From the NCBI GenBank assembly GCA_026646655.1, contig JAPKHT010000011.1, positions 1-64,000 on the forward strand: DNA of 64,000 nt, written 5' to 3'. Below, piece by piece: positions 8,541 through 16,247 of this stretch (positions are counted from its first letter, which is position 1; every line of letters starts with the position of its first letter). This DNA is from JADLBR01 sp020847615 (GTDB lineage Bacteria; Verrucomicrobiota; Verrucomicrobiia; JADLBR01). The notes below the pieces were generated by a model. It saw only the letters and a list, made by a program, of their open reading frames with translations, ran no database searches and was not told the DNA's origin. The translations under genes and the position numbers were made by a program.

Positions 8541-8885
8541 ATGGAAACTTCGGAGACAGCAACGCTCGATGGGGTCATGCTGACCGCCGCAGCCGCCGCA
8601 CAGATCCTTGAACTCGTCGAGGGTCAGGCGACGCGCGGACTGCGCATCTTCGTCGAGCACGGCGGATGCTCCGGGCGACAGTATGGGATGAGCATCGATG
8701 CCCCGAAGGACGATGACCGCATCTTCGAACTGAACGGCGCCCGGGTCTTCATCGACCCATCCAGCCTCGAGCTTCTCCGCGGCTCGGTCATCGATTACGA
8801 GGGCGGGCTCACGGCCGCCGGCTTCCGCATCCGGAACCCGAACGCCAAGCGCTCCTGCGGCTGCGGGACGTCATTCGAGGCCTAG
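8541..8885 (+). CDS. A-type iron-sulfur cluster carrier (IscA/ErpA/HesB family)
   Basis: Small cytoplasmic carrier (114 residues) that passes Fe-S clusters to apo-targets. The three ligand cysteines are in place: C43 in HGGCSGRQYG, and C106 and C108 in the C-terminal SCGCGTSF motif. FRIRNPNAKRSCGCG is close to the family consensus, and the length is normal (about 105-120). It lies 43 bp after the GH99-like gene but has no functional link to it. Its stop codon falls inside a hairpin shared with the convergent alkyltransferase gene. No isc or suf genes are nearby. I cannot distinguish ErpA from IscA or SufA. Confidence 0.92.
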   Translation: METSETATLDGVMLTAAAAAQILELVEGQATRGLRIFVEHGGCSGRQYGMSIDAPKDDDRIFELNGARVFIDPSSLELLRGSVIDYEGGLTAAGFRIRNPNAKRSCGCGTSFEA

Positions 8886-8918
8886 GAATCTGCCGGACTT
8901 TGTCCGACAGATTCCTAG
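8882..8918. terminator. R3 hairpin between convergent genes, probable bidirectional terminator
   Basis: A 17-bp stem with one mismatch closes on a TTT loop; the inner stem is CGGAC/GTCCG. The left arm contains the TAG stop of the Fe-S carrier gene and the right arm contains the stop of the alkyltransferase gene on the other strand. There is no downstream T-run. The same inner stem and loop recur at 30549. Confidence 0.6.
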
Positions 8919-9274
8919 CGACGCGGCAATTTTCGAGTCGTCGCCTGGGCCACGCACTCCCGGAGCACGCGGCCCCGGCCATCAAAACGGACGCCCTCGC
9001 GCGCCAAGAGGACCCGCTTGCGGCGCAGTGCGGCACCCGCATCCTCGCCCTGATAGCCCCCGAGTGTCAGGTCGGCGCGCACGACGCGGTGGCACGGCAC
9101 TCGGGGCGCGTACGGGTTGGCGCGGAGCGCCTGCCCCACCGCCCGCGGCGAACCGCAACCCAGGGCGCGCGCCAGCGCGCCATAGGTCACGACCTTCCCG
9201 CGAGGAATCTCGGCCAGCAGATCGTAGACCCGCCCCTGAAAGACGGTCACCGGCTCGGCGCGCCCCGCGGCCAT
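8915..9274 (-). CDS. Short methylated-DNA-cysteine S-methyltransferase (MGMT/Ogt C-terminal domain)
   Basis: Repairs O6-alkylguanine by irreversible alkyl transfer to its own cysteine, or acts as a related alkyl-binding protein. The 119-residue product holds only the DNA-binding and active-site domain: F-Q-x-x-V-Y-D-L-L, PRGKVVTYGALA (recognition-helix region), RANPYAPRVPC61HRVV with the acceptor cysteine, and a G-x-Y-x-G-E-D loop. The N-terminal half found in full Ogt/Ada is missing, which is also normal for many short bacterial homologues. The cysteine is kept, so it is not an alkyltransferase-like Trp variant. ATG 9274 lies 8 bp after the tsf stop, so it rides on the rpsB-tsf transcript. 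Confidence 0.88.
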   Translation of the reverse strand: MAAGRAEPVTVFQGRVYDLLAEIPRGKVVTYGALARALGCGSPRAVGQALRANPYAPRVPCHRVVRADLTLGGYQGEDAGAALRRKRVLLAREGVRFDGRGRVLRECVAQATTRKLPRR

Positions 9275-9282
9275 CGGATTGA

Positions 9283-9909
9283 CTATCCGACCTCTTCCCC
9301 CACCTGGAATCGCACGAATCGGCGGATGACGATATTCTCGCCGATCTCCGCGATCTTCGATGTGAGCAAGTCCTTGATGGTCTGGTCGGGGTTCTTGACG
9401 AAGGCCTGCTCCAGCAGGCACGCCGTGCTATAGAACTTGTCCATTCGCCCGGCCACGATCTTCTCGAGGATCTCGGCGGGCTTCTTCGCGTTCTTCGGGT
9501 CCGCCTTGAGCTGGTCCATCAGGATCTCCCTCTCCTTGGCCAACAGCGCCTCCGGCACCTCGTCCCGCGTCACGCACTGCGGGCTCCCCGCCGCAATCTG
9601 CAGCGTGATGTCCTTCACGAACTCCCGGAACCCCTCGTTCTTGGCGACGAAGTCCGTCTCGCAGTTGACCTCGACAAGCACCCCGACCTTGCCGCCGAGG
9701 TGAATATACGACGCCACGATCCCCTCGCGCGCCGTGCGGGAGGCCTTCTTCGTCGCCGTCGCCGCGCCCTTCTTGCGAAGGATCTCCACGGCCTTCTCGA
9801 GGTCGCCGCCCGCTTCCGCGAGCGCCTTCTTGCACTCCATCACGCCGACCTTGGTCTGCTCGCGCAACGTCTTGACGAGTTCCGGTGAAATCTCTGCTGA
9901 TGTGGACAT
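9283..9909 (-). CDS. tsf: Translation elongation factor Ts
   Basis: Nucleotide exchange factor that releases GDP from EF-Tu. The 208-residue product has an N-terminal UBA-like domain (about 8-45, LREQTKVGVMECKKAL) and the EF-Tu contact motif T-D-F-V-A-K at residues 85-90. At about 208 residues it is the short form, as in Thermus-type and many PVC bacteria, with one core repeat instead of the two of the E. coli protein. ATG 9909 has AGGAGAG 8 nt upstream. It follows rpsB by 38 bp, the normal bacterial order. The ribosomal operon continues into the alkyltransferase. Confidence 0.97.
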   Translation of the reverse strand: MSTSAEISPELVKTLREQTKVGVMECKKALAEAGGDLEKAVEILRKKGAATATKKASRTAREGIVASYIHLGGKVGVLVEVNCETDFVAKNEGFREFVKDITLQIAAGSPQCVTRDEVPEALLAKEREILMDQLKADPKNAKKPAEILEKIVAGRMDKFYSTACLLEQAFVKNPDQTIKDLLTSKIAEIGENIVIRRFVRFQVGEEVG

Positions 9910-9947
9910 GATACTTGCTCTCCTATGGTTCGAAAATCCCGATGGCC

Positions 9948-10691
9948 TCAGCCCGCGACGGCATCCATCGACGACACCGCCTCCGGCGGGGCCGACGGCA
10001 CCAGCGACACGCCCTTGCCGCGCGCGATCGCGGCGCCCAGCGCGCCCAGCACCGCCCGAATCGCCCGGATCGCGTCGTCGTTCGCCGCGATCGGGAAATC
10101 CGGAATGGAGGGGTCCCCATTGGTATCGACGATCCCCACGACCGGGATCCCCAGCCGCTTGGTCTCCGCCACCGCGTTGAGTTCCCGCGTGACATCGACG
10201 ATGATCGCGCACGCGGGCAGCTTCTCCATCTTGCGGATGCCCTGCAGGTTGCGGATCAGCTTCTGCTTCACCCGCCGCATCTTCGCGGCCTCTTGCTTCG
10301 GGAATTTCTCGATGGCGCCGGACTTCTCCAGCTCATCGATGTGATCGAGCTTGCCGACGCTCTTGCGGATCGTCGTCAGATTGGTGAGCGTCCCGCCCAG
10401 CCAGCGGTCGGCCACATAGGGACAGTCCAGTTGGCCCGCGATCTCCTTGATGACCGCCTGCGCCGGCTTCTTGCAGCCGACGAAAAGAATCGTGTCGCCG
10501 TCCGCGGCGAGCCGCTCGAGAAACTTCGCGGCGCGCTCGATCTGCCGCTGGGTCTCGTCGAGGTTGATCAGATAGATGCCGTGGCGCGCCTCGAAAATGA
10601 AGGGTTTCATCTTCGGGTTCCAGCGCTGCGTCCGGTGCCCGAAATGCACCCCGGCCTCGAATAGCTCCTTTACCGATATCGTCTCAGCCAT
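9948..10691 (-). CDS. rpsB: 30S ribosomal protein S2
   Basis: Structural protein of the small ribosomal subunit (247 residues). Family landmarks: AGVHFGHRTQRWNPKM at the N-terminus, the F-V-G-x-K-K-P-A motif, RWLGGTLTN, and GIPVVGIVDTNGDP near the C-terminus. The C-terminal tail (about 20 residues, alanine- and proline-rich) is slightly extended. ATG 10691 is supported by AGGAGG 3 nt upstream; an earlier in-frame ATG would add only a few non-conserved residues. First gene of the leftward rpsB-tsf-alkyltransferase operon. Confidence 0.97.
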   Translation of the reverse strand: MAETISVKELFEAGVHFGHRTQRWNPKMKPFIFEARHGIYLINLDETQRQIERAAKFLERLAADGDTILFVGCKKPAQAVIKEIAGQLDCPYVADRWLGGTLTNLTTIRKSVGKLDHIDELEKSGAIEKFPKQEAAKMRRVKQKLIRNLQGIRKMEKLPACAIIVDVTRELNAVAETKRLGIPVVGIVDTNGDPSIPDFPIAANDDAIRAIRAVLGALGAAIARGKGVSLVPSAPPEAVSSMDAVAG

Positions 10692-10931
10692 ATGCCTCCT
10701 GCTCATCATCCCGCGCCCGGCCATCCGGCCCTGCGGGGACTTCCGTTTCTACGGAATACGGTTTCTAATGCGATGCCGCCTGGGGCGGCGTTCACCCCAG
10801 CCCCCTCTACGGGGCCGGGAAGGGGAAGGTAGCCCCCCGCGCCCTGCTGGCAAGCAATTTAGAGCAGCCCTGGCACGCACGCACGACGGGCATGGGAACG
10901 TAGCCCGTCGGGTCCGGCTTCACAGAATCCA
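10692..10931. other. Divergent intergenic region, rpsB leader
   Basis: The 240-bp gap between rpsB and the giant propeller gene must hold both promoters. It contains a small inverted repeat, TTCCGT-TTCT-ACGGAA (10741-10756), and short G/C-rich inverted segments around 10770-10830. S2 operons are often regulated through leader structures, but I cannot match these to a known one. Confidence 0.35.
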
Positions 10932-13900
10932 ATGGGATGCTATCGGTGCCAGATGGTCCTCGCGCGCGCCATCCGGGTGCCGGTGCCCAAGCGGCCCCGC
11001 GGGAGCGATCCCGGGGCCGGTCGCTCCTCGCGCCGGTGGCACTGGGCGATCCTGTTCGGACTCTTGTCCCTAGCCGCCCGCGGGGCGGACGACTGGCCGA
11101 CATTTCGCGGCGACGCGCAGCGCTCGGGGGTGACGCCGGAGGGGCTGACTTTGCCGCTGGCCCCCGCCTGGACCCACCGCCCCGCCCAGGGACCGGTGCC
11201 GGCGTGGCCCGAACCGATGGCGACCAACTACGCCATCATGTATGGCCCGCTCCGGCAGACGCTGACCTTTGACCGCGCCTTCCATGCCGTGGCCGATGCC
11301 GAATCCGTCTATTTCGGCTCATCGGCAGACGATTCCATCTACTGCCTCGATGCGACCACCGGCGCCTTCCGTTGGCGCTTTGTGACCGAGGGTCCGGTGC
11401 GGCTGGCTCCCGCGCTATCGCGGGGCAGGCTATTTGCCGGTTCGGACGACGGGCAACTCTACGCGCTGGACGCGCGCACCGGACGGCGCCTCTGGTCATA
11501 TCGCGCCGGCCCCGACGACAGGCGCCTGCCCGGCAATGGACGGATGATATCGCCGTGGCCCGTGCGCTGCGGCATCGTCGTGTCCGGGGAGCAGGTTTTC
11601 TTCACGGCGGGGCTCTTTCCCAACGAGGGCGTCTTCCTCTGCGCGGTGGAGGCGGAAACGGGCAAAGAGGTTTACCGGCGACACCTCGAGTTCGCGGCGC
11701 AGGGGACCATGCTGGCATCGGAGGATCGCCTGTTCCTCGCCACGGGCCGCAGCGCCTTCCGGAGCTGCGACCGGCGGGACGGGACGCCGCTGTTGCGGCA
11801 TGGCATCTCCAATCCGTGGAAAACCAATCTCGTGGGGGGCACCACAGCCCTTGTCGCGGATGGCATACTGGCGACCGGCCCCAGCGAGGACGGCCAGTTC
11901 CACTGGTTCAATCTCGCCGCAACGAACCCCTTGCTCCGCGCATCCTGCGATTGCGCCGTCGTCGGCAACGACCGCATCTACCTCTTGGACAACGGGCGCC
12001 TGTCCGCCGTGGACCGGAGCGCCTACCTGGGCAAACAGGAGCGCCCCCCGCCGCTCTGGTCGGTCGCCACGAGGCGGGCCACGACCATGATCCTCGCGGG
12101 CGAGGGCGTCGTCGTGGCCGGGGCCGGAGAGGTCGCAATTCATGATGCGAGGGATGGCGCCCGCCTCTGGGCGGCCGCACTGGAGGGCCGGGCCGAGGGA
12201 TTGGCGGCCTGCGCCGGCCGGCTCTTTGTCAGCCTCGATGGCGGCCAGACGCTCTGCTTCCAATCCGGTGCCGCACCGCCGCCGCGCACGACCGCCAGCC
12301 CCGCCCCTGGCGCGCCGTTCCCCGATAATCCCCTCTTGGCCCGCGCCGCCGAATCGGCGATCGCCAGCGCGGGCACGACGAAGGGTTACTGCCTCGTCTT
12401 GGACGCGGCCTCCGGCCAACTGGCGTGGGAGATCGCGCGCCGTTCGGAGTTCCGCGTCGTCTGCCAGGAGAGCGACGCCGCCAAGGTCGATGCCATGCGG
12501 GCGGCGTTCATGGCCGCCGGTCTCTACGGTCATCGGATCGAGGTCCACCGCGCGGATGCGGGTTCCCTCCCCTACCCCCGATATTTTGCCAACCTGATCG
12601 TCTCCGAGGGCGCCCTGGTCGGAAACAGCGACCTCCCTCCGCCCGGGCAGGTGCTGCGCGTCCTTCGCCCCTGCGGCGGGGTGGCCCATTTCGCCGCTCG
12701 GTCGGGGACGGAGACCCGGCGCCGCCTAGACGCGTGGGGCCGTCCGCTGCCCGGATGGCACGTGAGCGATGGCGAAGTCGCCCACGGCACCGCGCGCCGA
12801 GGGCCGTTGCCCGGCAGTGGCGAATGGACGCACTTCTACGCCGATCCCGGAAACACGGGATGCAGTAACGACGAGATCCGCTACGCCGCGATGGGCGTCC
12901 ATTGGTTCGGTCGCCCCGGGCCCACGCACATGATCGACCGCCACAAGAAGGGCCCGGCCCCGCTGTACGCCAACGGGCGCCTCTTCGTCCCCGGATTCAA
13001 TTATTTCGCCGCGGTTGACGCCTATAACGGTTTCGTCCTCTGGGAGAGGCGCATCCCCGACTCCGCCCGCATCGGCGCATTCAAGGATTCCAGCGGCATG
13101 GCGGCGACCGACTCGCACCTGCTGGTGGCGTCCGGCGACAGTTGCCTTGCCCTGGACGCGCAGAGCGGGGAGATCGCCATGCGGATTCCCGTCGCGACCC
13201 CGGCCTCCGACAAGGCCTGGGGTTATCTGGCGACAACCGATGGCCTCGTGATCGGCAGCGTGGCAAAAGCGCGCGGATCCCTGCGGGAGATGGGCAAGCT
13301 CGAGGACATCATCATCTGGCGCAACGAGCAACCGGTCGTCTGCAGCACTTCGGTCTTCGCCGTCGAACGGTCCACCGGCAAACGGCTCTGGGAGTATCCC
13401 GCCCGGACGGGCGCAATCCCCAACCCGAGCATCGCGATCGGCAACGGGAAGATCTACTTCGTCGAGAGCGGCAACCCGGAGACGCTGCGCTCGGAGGACG
13501 GGCGCATCAATGTCCCAGAGCTGGTCGGCCGGGGCGCGCGACTCGTCGCACTGGATCTCAAGACCGGCGCGACCGCCTGGGCGCGGGACGTGGACCTCTC
13601 CTCGCTCCAGCACATCCTCTTCCTCAGCTGCGCGAAAGAGACGCTGCTGATCACCGGATCAAGGTACGTCGATGTCGATCCCTCGGAGACCGAGGGGCGG
13701 GCCAAACCCAAGCAACTCCGGCGCGTGCGCTACGACCTGTTTGCGTTCGACGCCCGGTCGGGGGACGCGGTCTGGAAGAACACCGCGGCCCCGAATTACG
13801 ACGAGGTCCTGACCGGTTCCCACGGCGAGCAGGTCCAGCACCCCGCCATCGTGGGCGGGATCGTCTACGGGCCCGCGTTCGCCTTCGATCTGGCGACCGG

Positions 13901-14180
13901 CGAGCCCCACGGGGGCTGGAAGTGGGAAAAGAGCCACAAGTGCGCGACGCTCTCGGCCTCGCGCCACTGCGCCTTCAGCCGCTTCGCCGAGGAGAAATTG
14001 CCGTACATCTTCGATCTCCGGAGCGGCGAAGGAACGCCTCTCTCGACGGCCACGCGGCCCGGTTGCTGGATCAACACGATCCCGGCCGGCGGGCTAATCC
14101 TCATCCCCGAGGCCAGCGCGGGCTGCACCTGCGAGTACCCATTCCAGACATCGCTGGCGCTGGCGCCCGCGGAGGAGTGA
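10932..14180 (+). CDS. Giant exported PQQ-like beta-propeller with inserted methyltransferase-like segment
   Basis: Exported protein of 1082 residues built from PQQ/WD-type blades with recurring signatures such as VYFGSSADDSIYCLDATTG, LFAGSDDGQLYALDARTG and VFAVERSTGKRLWEYP. An N-terminal hydrophobic segment (about 37-50) after a long basic leader serves as a signal; in-frame GTG codons near 10976 could be the real start. Residues about 480-590 are not propeller. They begin GYCLVLDAASGQLAWEIA, continue EFRVVCQESDAAKVDAMR and LPYPRYFANLIVSE, and so resemble a class I SAM methyltransferase whose glycine loop is degenerate. The propeller then resumes. I do not know the ligand. The gene stands alone, divergent from rpsB and convergent with the Gfo/Idh gene. 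Confidence 0.8.
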   Translation: MGCYRCQMVLARAIRVPVPKRPRGSDPGAGRSSRRWHWAILFGLLSLAARGADDWPTFRGDAQRSGVTPEGLTLPLAPAWTHRPAQGPVPAWPEPMATNYAIMYGPLRQTLTFDRAFHAVADAESVYFGSSADDSIYCLDATTGAFRWRFVTEGPVRLAPALSRGRLFAGSDDGQLYALDARTGRRLWSYRAGPDDRRLPGNGRMISPWPVRCGIVVSGEQVFFTAGLFPNEGVFLCAVEAETGKEVYRRHLEFAAQGTMLASEDRLFLATGRSAFRSCDRRDGTPLLRHGISNPWKTNLVGGTTALVADGILATGPSEDGQFHWFNLAATNPLLRASCDCAVVGNDRIYLLDNGRLSAVDRSAYLGKQERPPPLWSVATRRATTMILAGEGVVVAGAGEVAIHDARDGARLWAAALEGRAEGLAACAGRLFVSLDGGQTLCFQSGAAPPPRTTASPAPGAPFPDNPLLARAAESAIASAGTTKGYCLVLDAASGQLAWEIARRSEFRVVCQESDAAKVDAMRAAFMAAGLYGHRIEVHRADAGSLPYPRYFANLIVSEGALVGNSDLPPPGQVLRVLRPCGGVAHFAARSGTETRRRLDAWGRPLPGWHVSDGEVAHGTARRGPLPGSGEWTHFYADPGNTGCSNDEIRYAAMGVHWFGRPGPTHMIDRHKKGPAPLYANGRLFVPGFNYFAAVDAYNGFVLWERRIPDSARIGAFKDSSGMAATDSHLLVASGDSCLALDAQSGEIAMRIPVATPASDKAWGYLATTDGLVIGSVAKARGSLREMGKLEDIIIWRNEQPVVCSTSVFAVERSTGKRLWEYPARTGAIPNPSIAIGNGKIYFVESGNPETLRSEDGRINVPELVGRGARLVALDLKTGATAWARDVDLSSLQHILFLSCAKETLLITGSRYVDVDPSETEGRAKPKQLRRVRYDLFAFDARSGDAVWKNTAAPNYDEVLTGSHGEQVQHPAIVGGIVYGPAFAFDLATGEPHGGWKWEKSHKCATLSASRHCAFSRFAEEKLPYIFDLRSGEGTPLSTATRPGCWINTIPAGGLILIPEASAGCTCEYPFQTSLALAPAEE

Positions 14181-14183
14181 CCC

Positions 14184-15527
14184 TCAGATCCTCCAAGGGG
14201 CCCGCATCGGTTTCTCCACCATGCGGTTGACCAGCGGGTCGTTGGTGATCTGCTCGGCCTTGGGATCCCAGACGATCTTGCGCCCCGTGAGGAGCGCGAT
14301 GTTGATGAGATGGCAGACCGTGGCGGTGCGGTGGCCGATCTCGTGAAAGGCGACCGGGCGGCGACGCGTCCTCACGCACTCCAGGAAATCCTGGTGGTGG
14401 CCGGGGGTGCGCTGCTCGTGAACCTCGCCGGGGCCGATGCGCTCCCTCAGCAGGTCCTGCGACGAGGCCTCGAGGCGCCCGCCGTGTATGTTCACGAAGA
14501 CCCATCCCGTCTCGCCCTCGACCTTGAATCCCCGGTTGCCCTCGCTCGCGCCGATGACCGGTATGCCGTTCGGGTACCGATACTCGAATTTAAAATCCAG
14601 GAAGCAGTTGTGGATGCCGTCGTCCATGGCCGTGCCCTCGGCCTTGAGTTCGATGGGCCCGGTGTCGTCGCAGCCGGCGACGTACTGCACGAGATCCAGC
14701 ACGTGCGCCCCGCGGTCCGTGATCTCGCCACCCCCCGTGTCGAGATTGTAGCGCCACTTGGGGCCGCACCGGTCCGGATGATAGGGGGCCCACGGCGATG
14801 GCCCCAGCCACATCTCCAGGTCAAATCCCTCGGGGGTCGGCATCGCGGGCTGAGGCGGCTTGGCGTTCCTCAGCGCCTGAAATCCCGCGTCCTGGGTGGG
14901 CAGGTTCACGCGGATGGCCTTCACCTTCCCGATGCGCCCGTTGCGCACTAGCTCGCATGCGTAGCGCACGGAATCGTTGGACCGCTCGTGGCTGCCGGTC
15001 TGCACCACGCGCCCGTATCGGCGCGCCGCATCGCACACCGCGCGGCCCTCGCGGATGCTGTTGGCCAGCGGCTTCTCACAGTAGACGTCCTTGCCCGATT
15101 TGATCGCCGCGATGCTGGTCAGCCCGTGCCAGTGATCCGGGGTCGCGATAGACACCGCGTCGATATCCCCCCGGGCCACCAGCTCGCGAAAGTCCCCGTA
15201 GAGCGCCAGGTCCCCCTCCGCGAGCGGCCTGCCCTGCTCCTTGAACGAATCCAGCAGCGCCCGCTTGGCCTGCAACAGGCCCCGGCGCTCCGTCTCCTTC
15301 GATGCCCGATCCACGTCGCAGATCGCCACCGGCTGCACGCCCGGGTCTCCAGACAGCACCTTCATGTTCGAGGTGCCTCGGCCCCCGACGCCGATGAACC
15401 CCATCGCGATGCGGTTCGATGGCGCGACCCGCCCATCGCGACCCAGGGCCGAGGAGGGGATGATGGTCGGAAACCCGATGGCTGCGGCACATCCCGCGGC
15501 CGCTCTCAAGAAATGACGGCGTTTCAT
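14184..15527 (-). CDS. Tat-exported Gfo/Idh/MocA-family oxidoreductase
   Basis: Probable periplasmic NAD(P)-binding oxidoreductase or glycosidase-like enzyme, 447 residues. The N-terminus MKRRHFLRAAAGCAAAIGFP is a twin-arginine leader. The Rossmann fold begins at MGFIGVGGRGTSN, with DHWHG and VYCEKPLANS (EKP motif) following, and the C-terminal domain contains NRGFKVEGETGWVFVNIHGG. Exported Gfo/Idh proteins with WHG motifs and bound cofactor are common in Planctomycetes, Lentisphaerae and Bacteroidetes, and some act as retaining glycosidases (GH109-type). It lies 48 bp downstream of the HNH gene and converges on the propeller gene with a 3-bp gap. Confidence 0.88.
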   Translation of the reverse strand: MKRRHFLRAAAGCAAAIGFPTIIPSSALGRDGRVAPSNRIAMGFIGVGGRGTSNMKVLSGDPGVQPVAICDVDRASKETERRGLLQAKRALLDSFKEQGRPLAEGDLALYGDFRELVARGDIDAVSIATPDHWHGLTSIAAIKSGKDVYCEKPLANSIREGRAVCDAARRYGRVVQTGSHERSNDSVRYACELVRNGRIGKVKAIRVNLPTQDAGFQALRNAKPPQPAMPTPEGFDLEMWLGPSPWAPYHPDRCGPKWRYNLDTGGGEITDRGAHVLDLVQYVAGCDDTGPIELKAEGTAMDDGIHNCFLDFKFEYRYPNGIPVIGASEGNRGFKVEGETGWVFVNIHGGRLEASSQDLLRERIGPGEVHEQRTPGHHQDFLECVRTRRRPVAFHEIGHRTATVCHLINIALLTGRKIVWDPKAEQITNDPLVNRMVEKPMRAPWRI

Positions 15528-15575
15528 GCGTGCCCGAAAGCCTAGCCCCCCACGACCCGCCCGATCAACCGAAAC

Positions 15576-16172
15576 CTACTCGCCCAATTCGACGTTCCAA
15601 TACGAGATGTCCAAGAACGTCCGCCAAGAATCGTCCATGTGCTTCGAGAACGACACCACCAGCGATGGCCGCCACTTCGGGCGCCGCGGGCGCCTGACCA
15701 GCCGCATCCCCGCCTCCGTCGGCGTCCGGTTGCCCTTGCGGGTGTTGCATTCGACGCACGAGCACACGATGTTCTCCCAGGTCATCCGCCCGCCGCGGTC
15801 GCGGGGTATCACATGATCGAGGTTCAGATCCTTGCGGTCAAAGCCCCGACCGCAGTACTGGCAGGTGCTCTTGTCGCGCTCGAACACGTTCTGGCGCGTG
15901 AACTTGACCTCCTTCTTGGGAAACCGGTCGTAGAATAGCAGCACGATGACCTTCGGGATCCGGATCTTGAAGGAGATGGTCCGCACCACGTCGTGGCCGT
16001 CATAGTGCCGCGACACATCCTGCCACTCGCGAAAACCGAATGTCTGGTAGTTGGCGCCGCTGGTCTCCACGACCTGCGCGTGCCCGGCGCAGAGTAGAGT
16101 GAACGCCCGGCGAACGGAACACACGTTCACCGCCTGCCACAACCGGTTCAACACAAGCACGTTGTCGCTCAT
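15576..16172 (-). CDS. HNH endonuclease-like protein
   Basis: Predicted HNH nuclease of 198 residues. The C-terminal half carries the zinc-knuckle HNH fold: C104-x2-C107, then LNLDH120VIPRDRGG, N134 in WENIV, and C139-x2-C142-N. The N-terminal half (VLVLNRLWQAVNVCSVRRAFTLL) is typical of a widespread chromosomal family whose role is not established. ATG 16172 has GGAGGT 6 nt upstream. It sits between the fucosidase and the Gfo/Idh gene on the same strand, with a 75-bp gap to the fucosidase, and nothing suggests it works with them. There is no modification or defence partner nearby. Confidence 0.88.
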   Translation of the reverse strand: MSDNVLVLNRLWQAVNVCSVRRAFTLLCAGHAQVVETSGANYQTFGFREWQDVSRHYDGHDVVRTISFKIRIPKVIVLLFYDRFPKKEVKFTRQNVFERDKSTCQYCGRGFDRKDLNLDHVIPRDRGGRMTWENIVCSCVECNTRKGNRTPTEAGMRLVRRPRRPKWRPSLVVSFSKHMDDSWRTFLDISYWNVELGE

Positions 16173-16247
16173 GGCCCGACCTCCACTCCGATCGGAAGGC
16201 AGACGTATAGCAGGACCCCCGAAAAAGGTCAATGCGAGCACCAACCC

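Noticed and set aside
6902..8578. Long minus-strand open frame opposite the GH99-like gene
   Set aside because: Antisense shadow of a clear enzyme; composition lacks conserved motifs and no ribosome site was seen.
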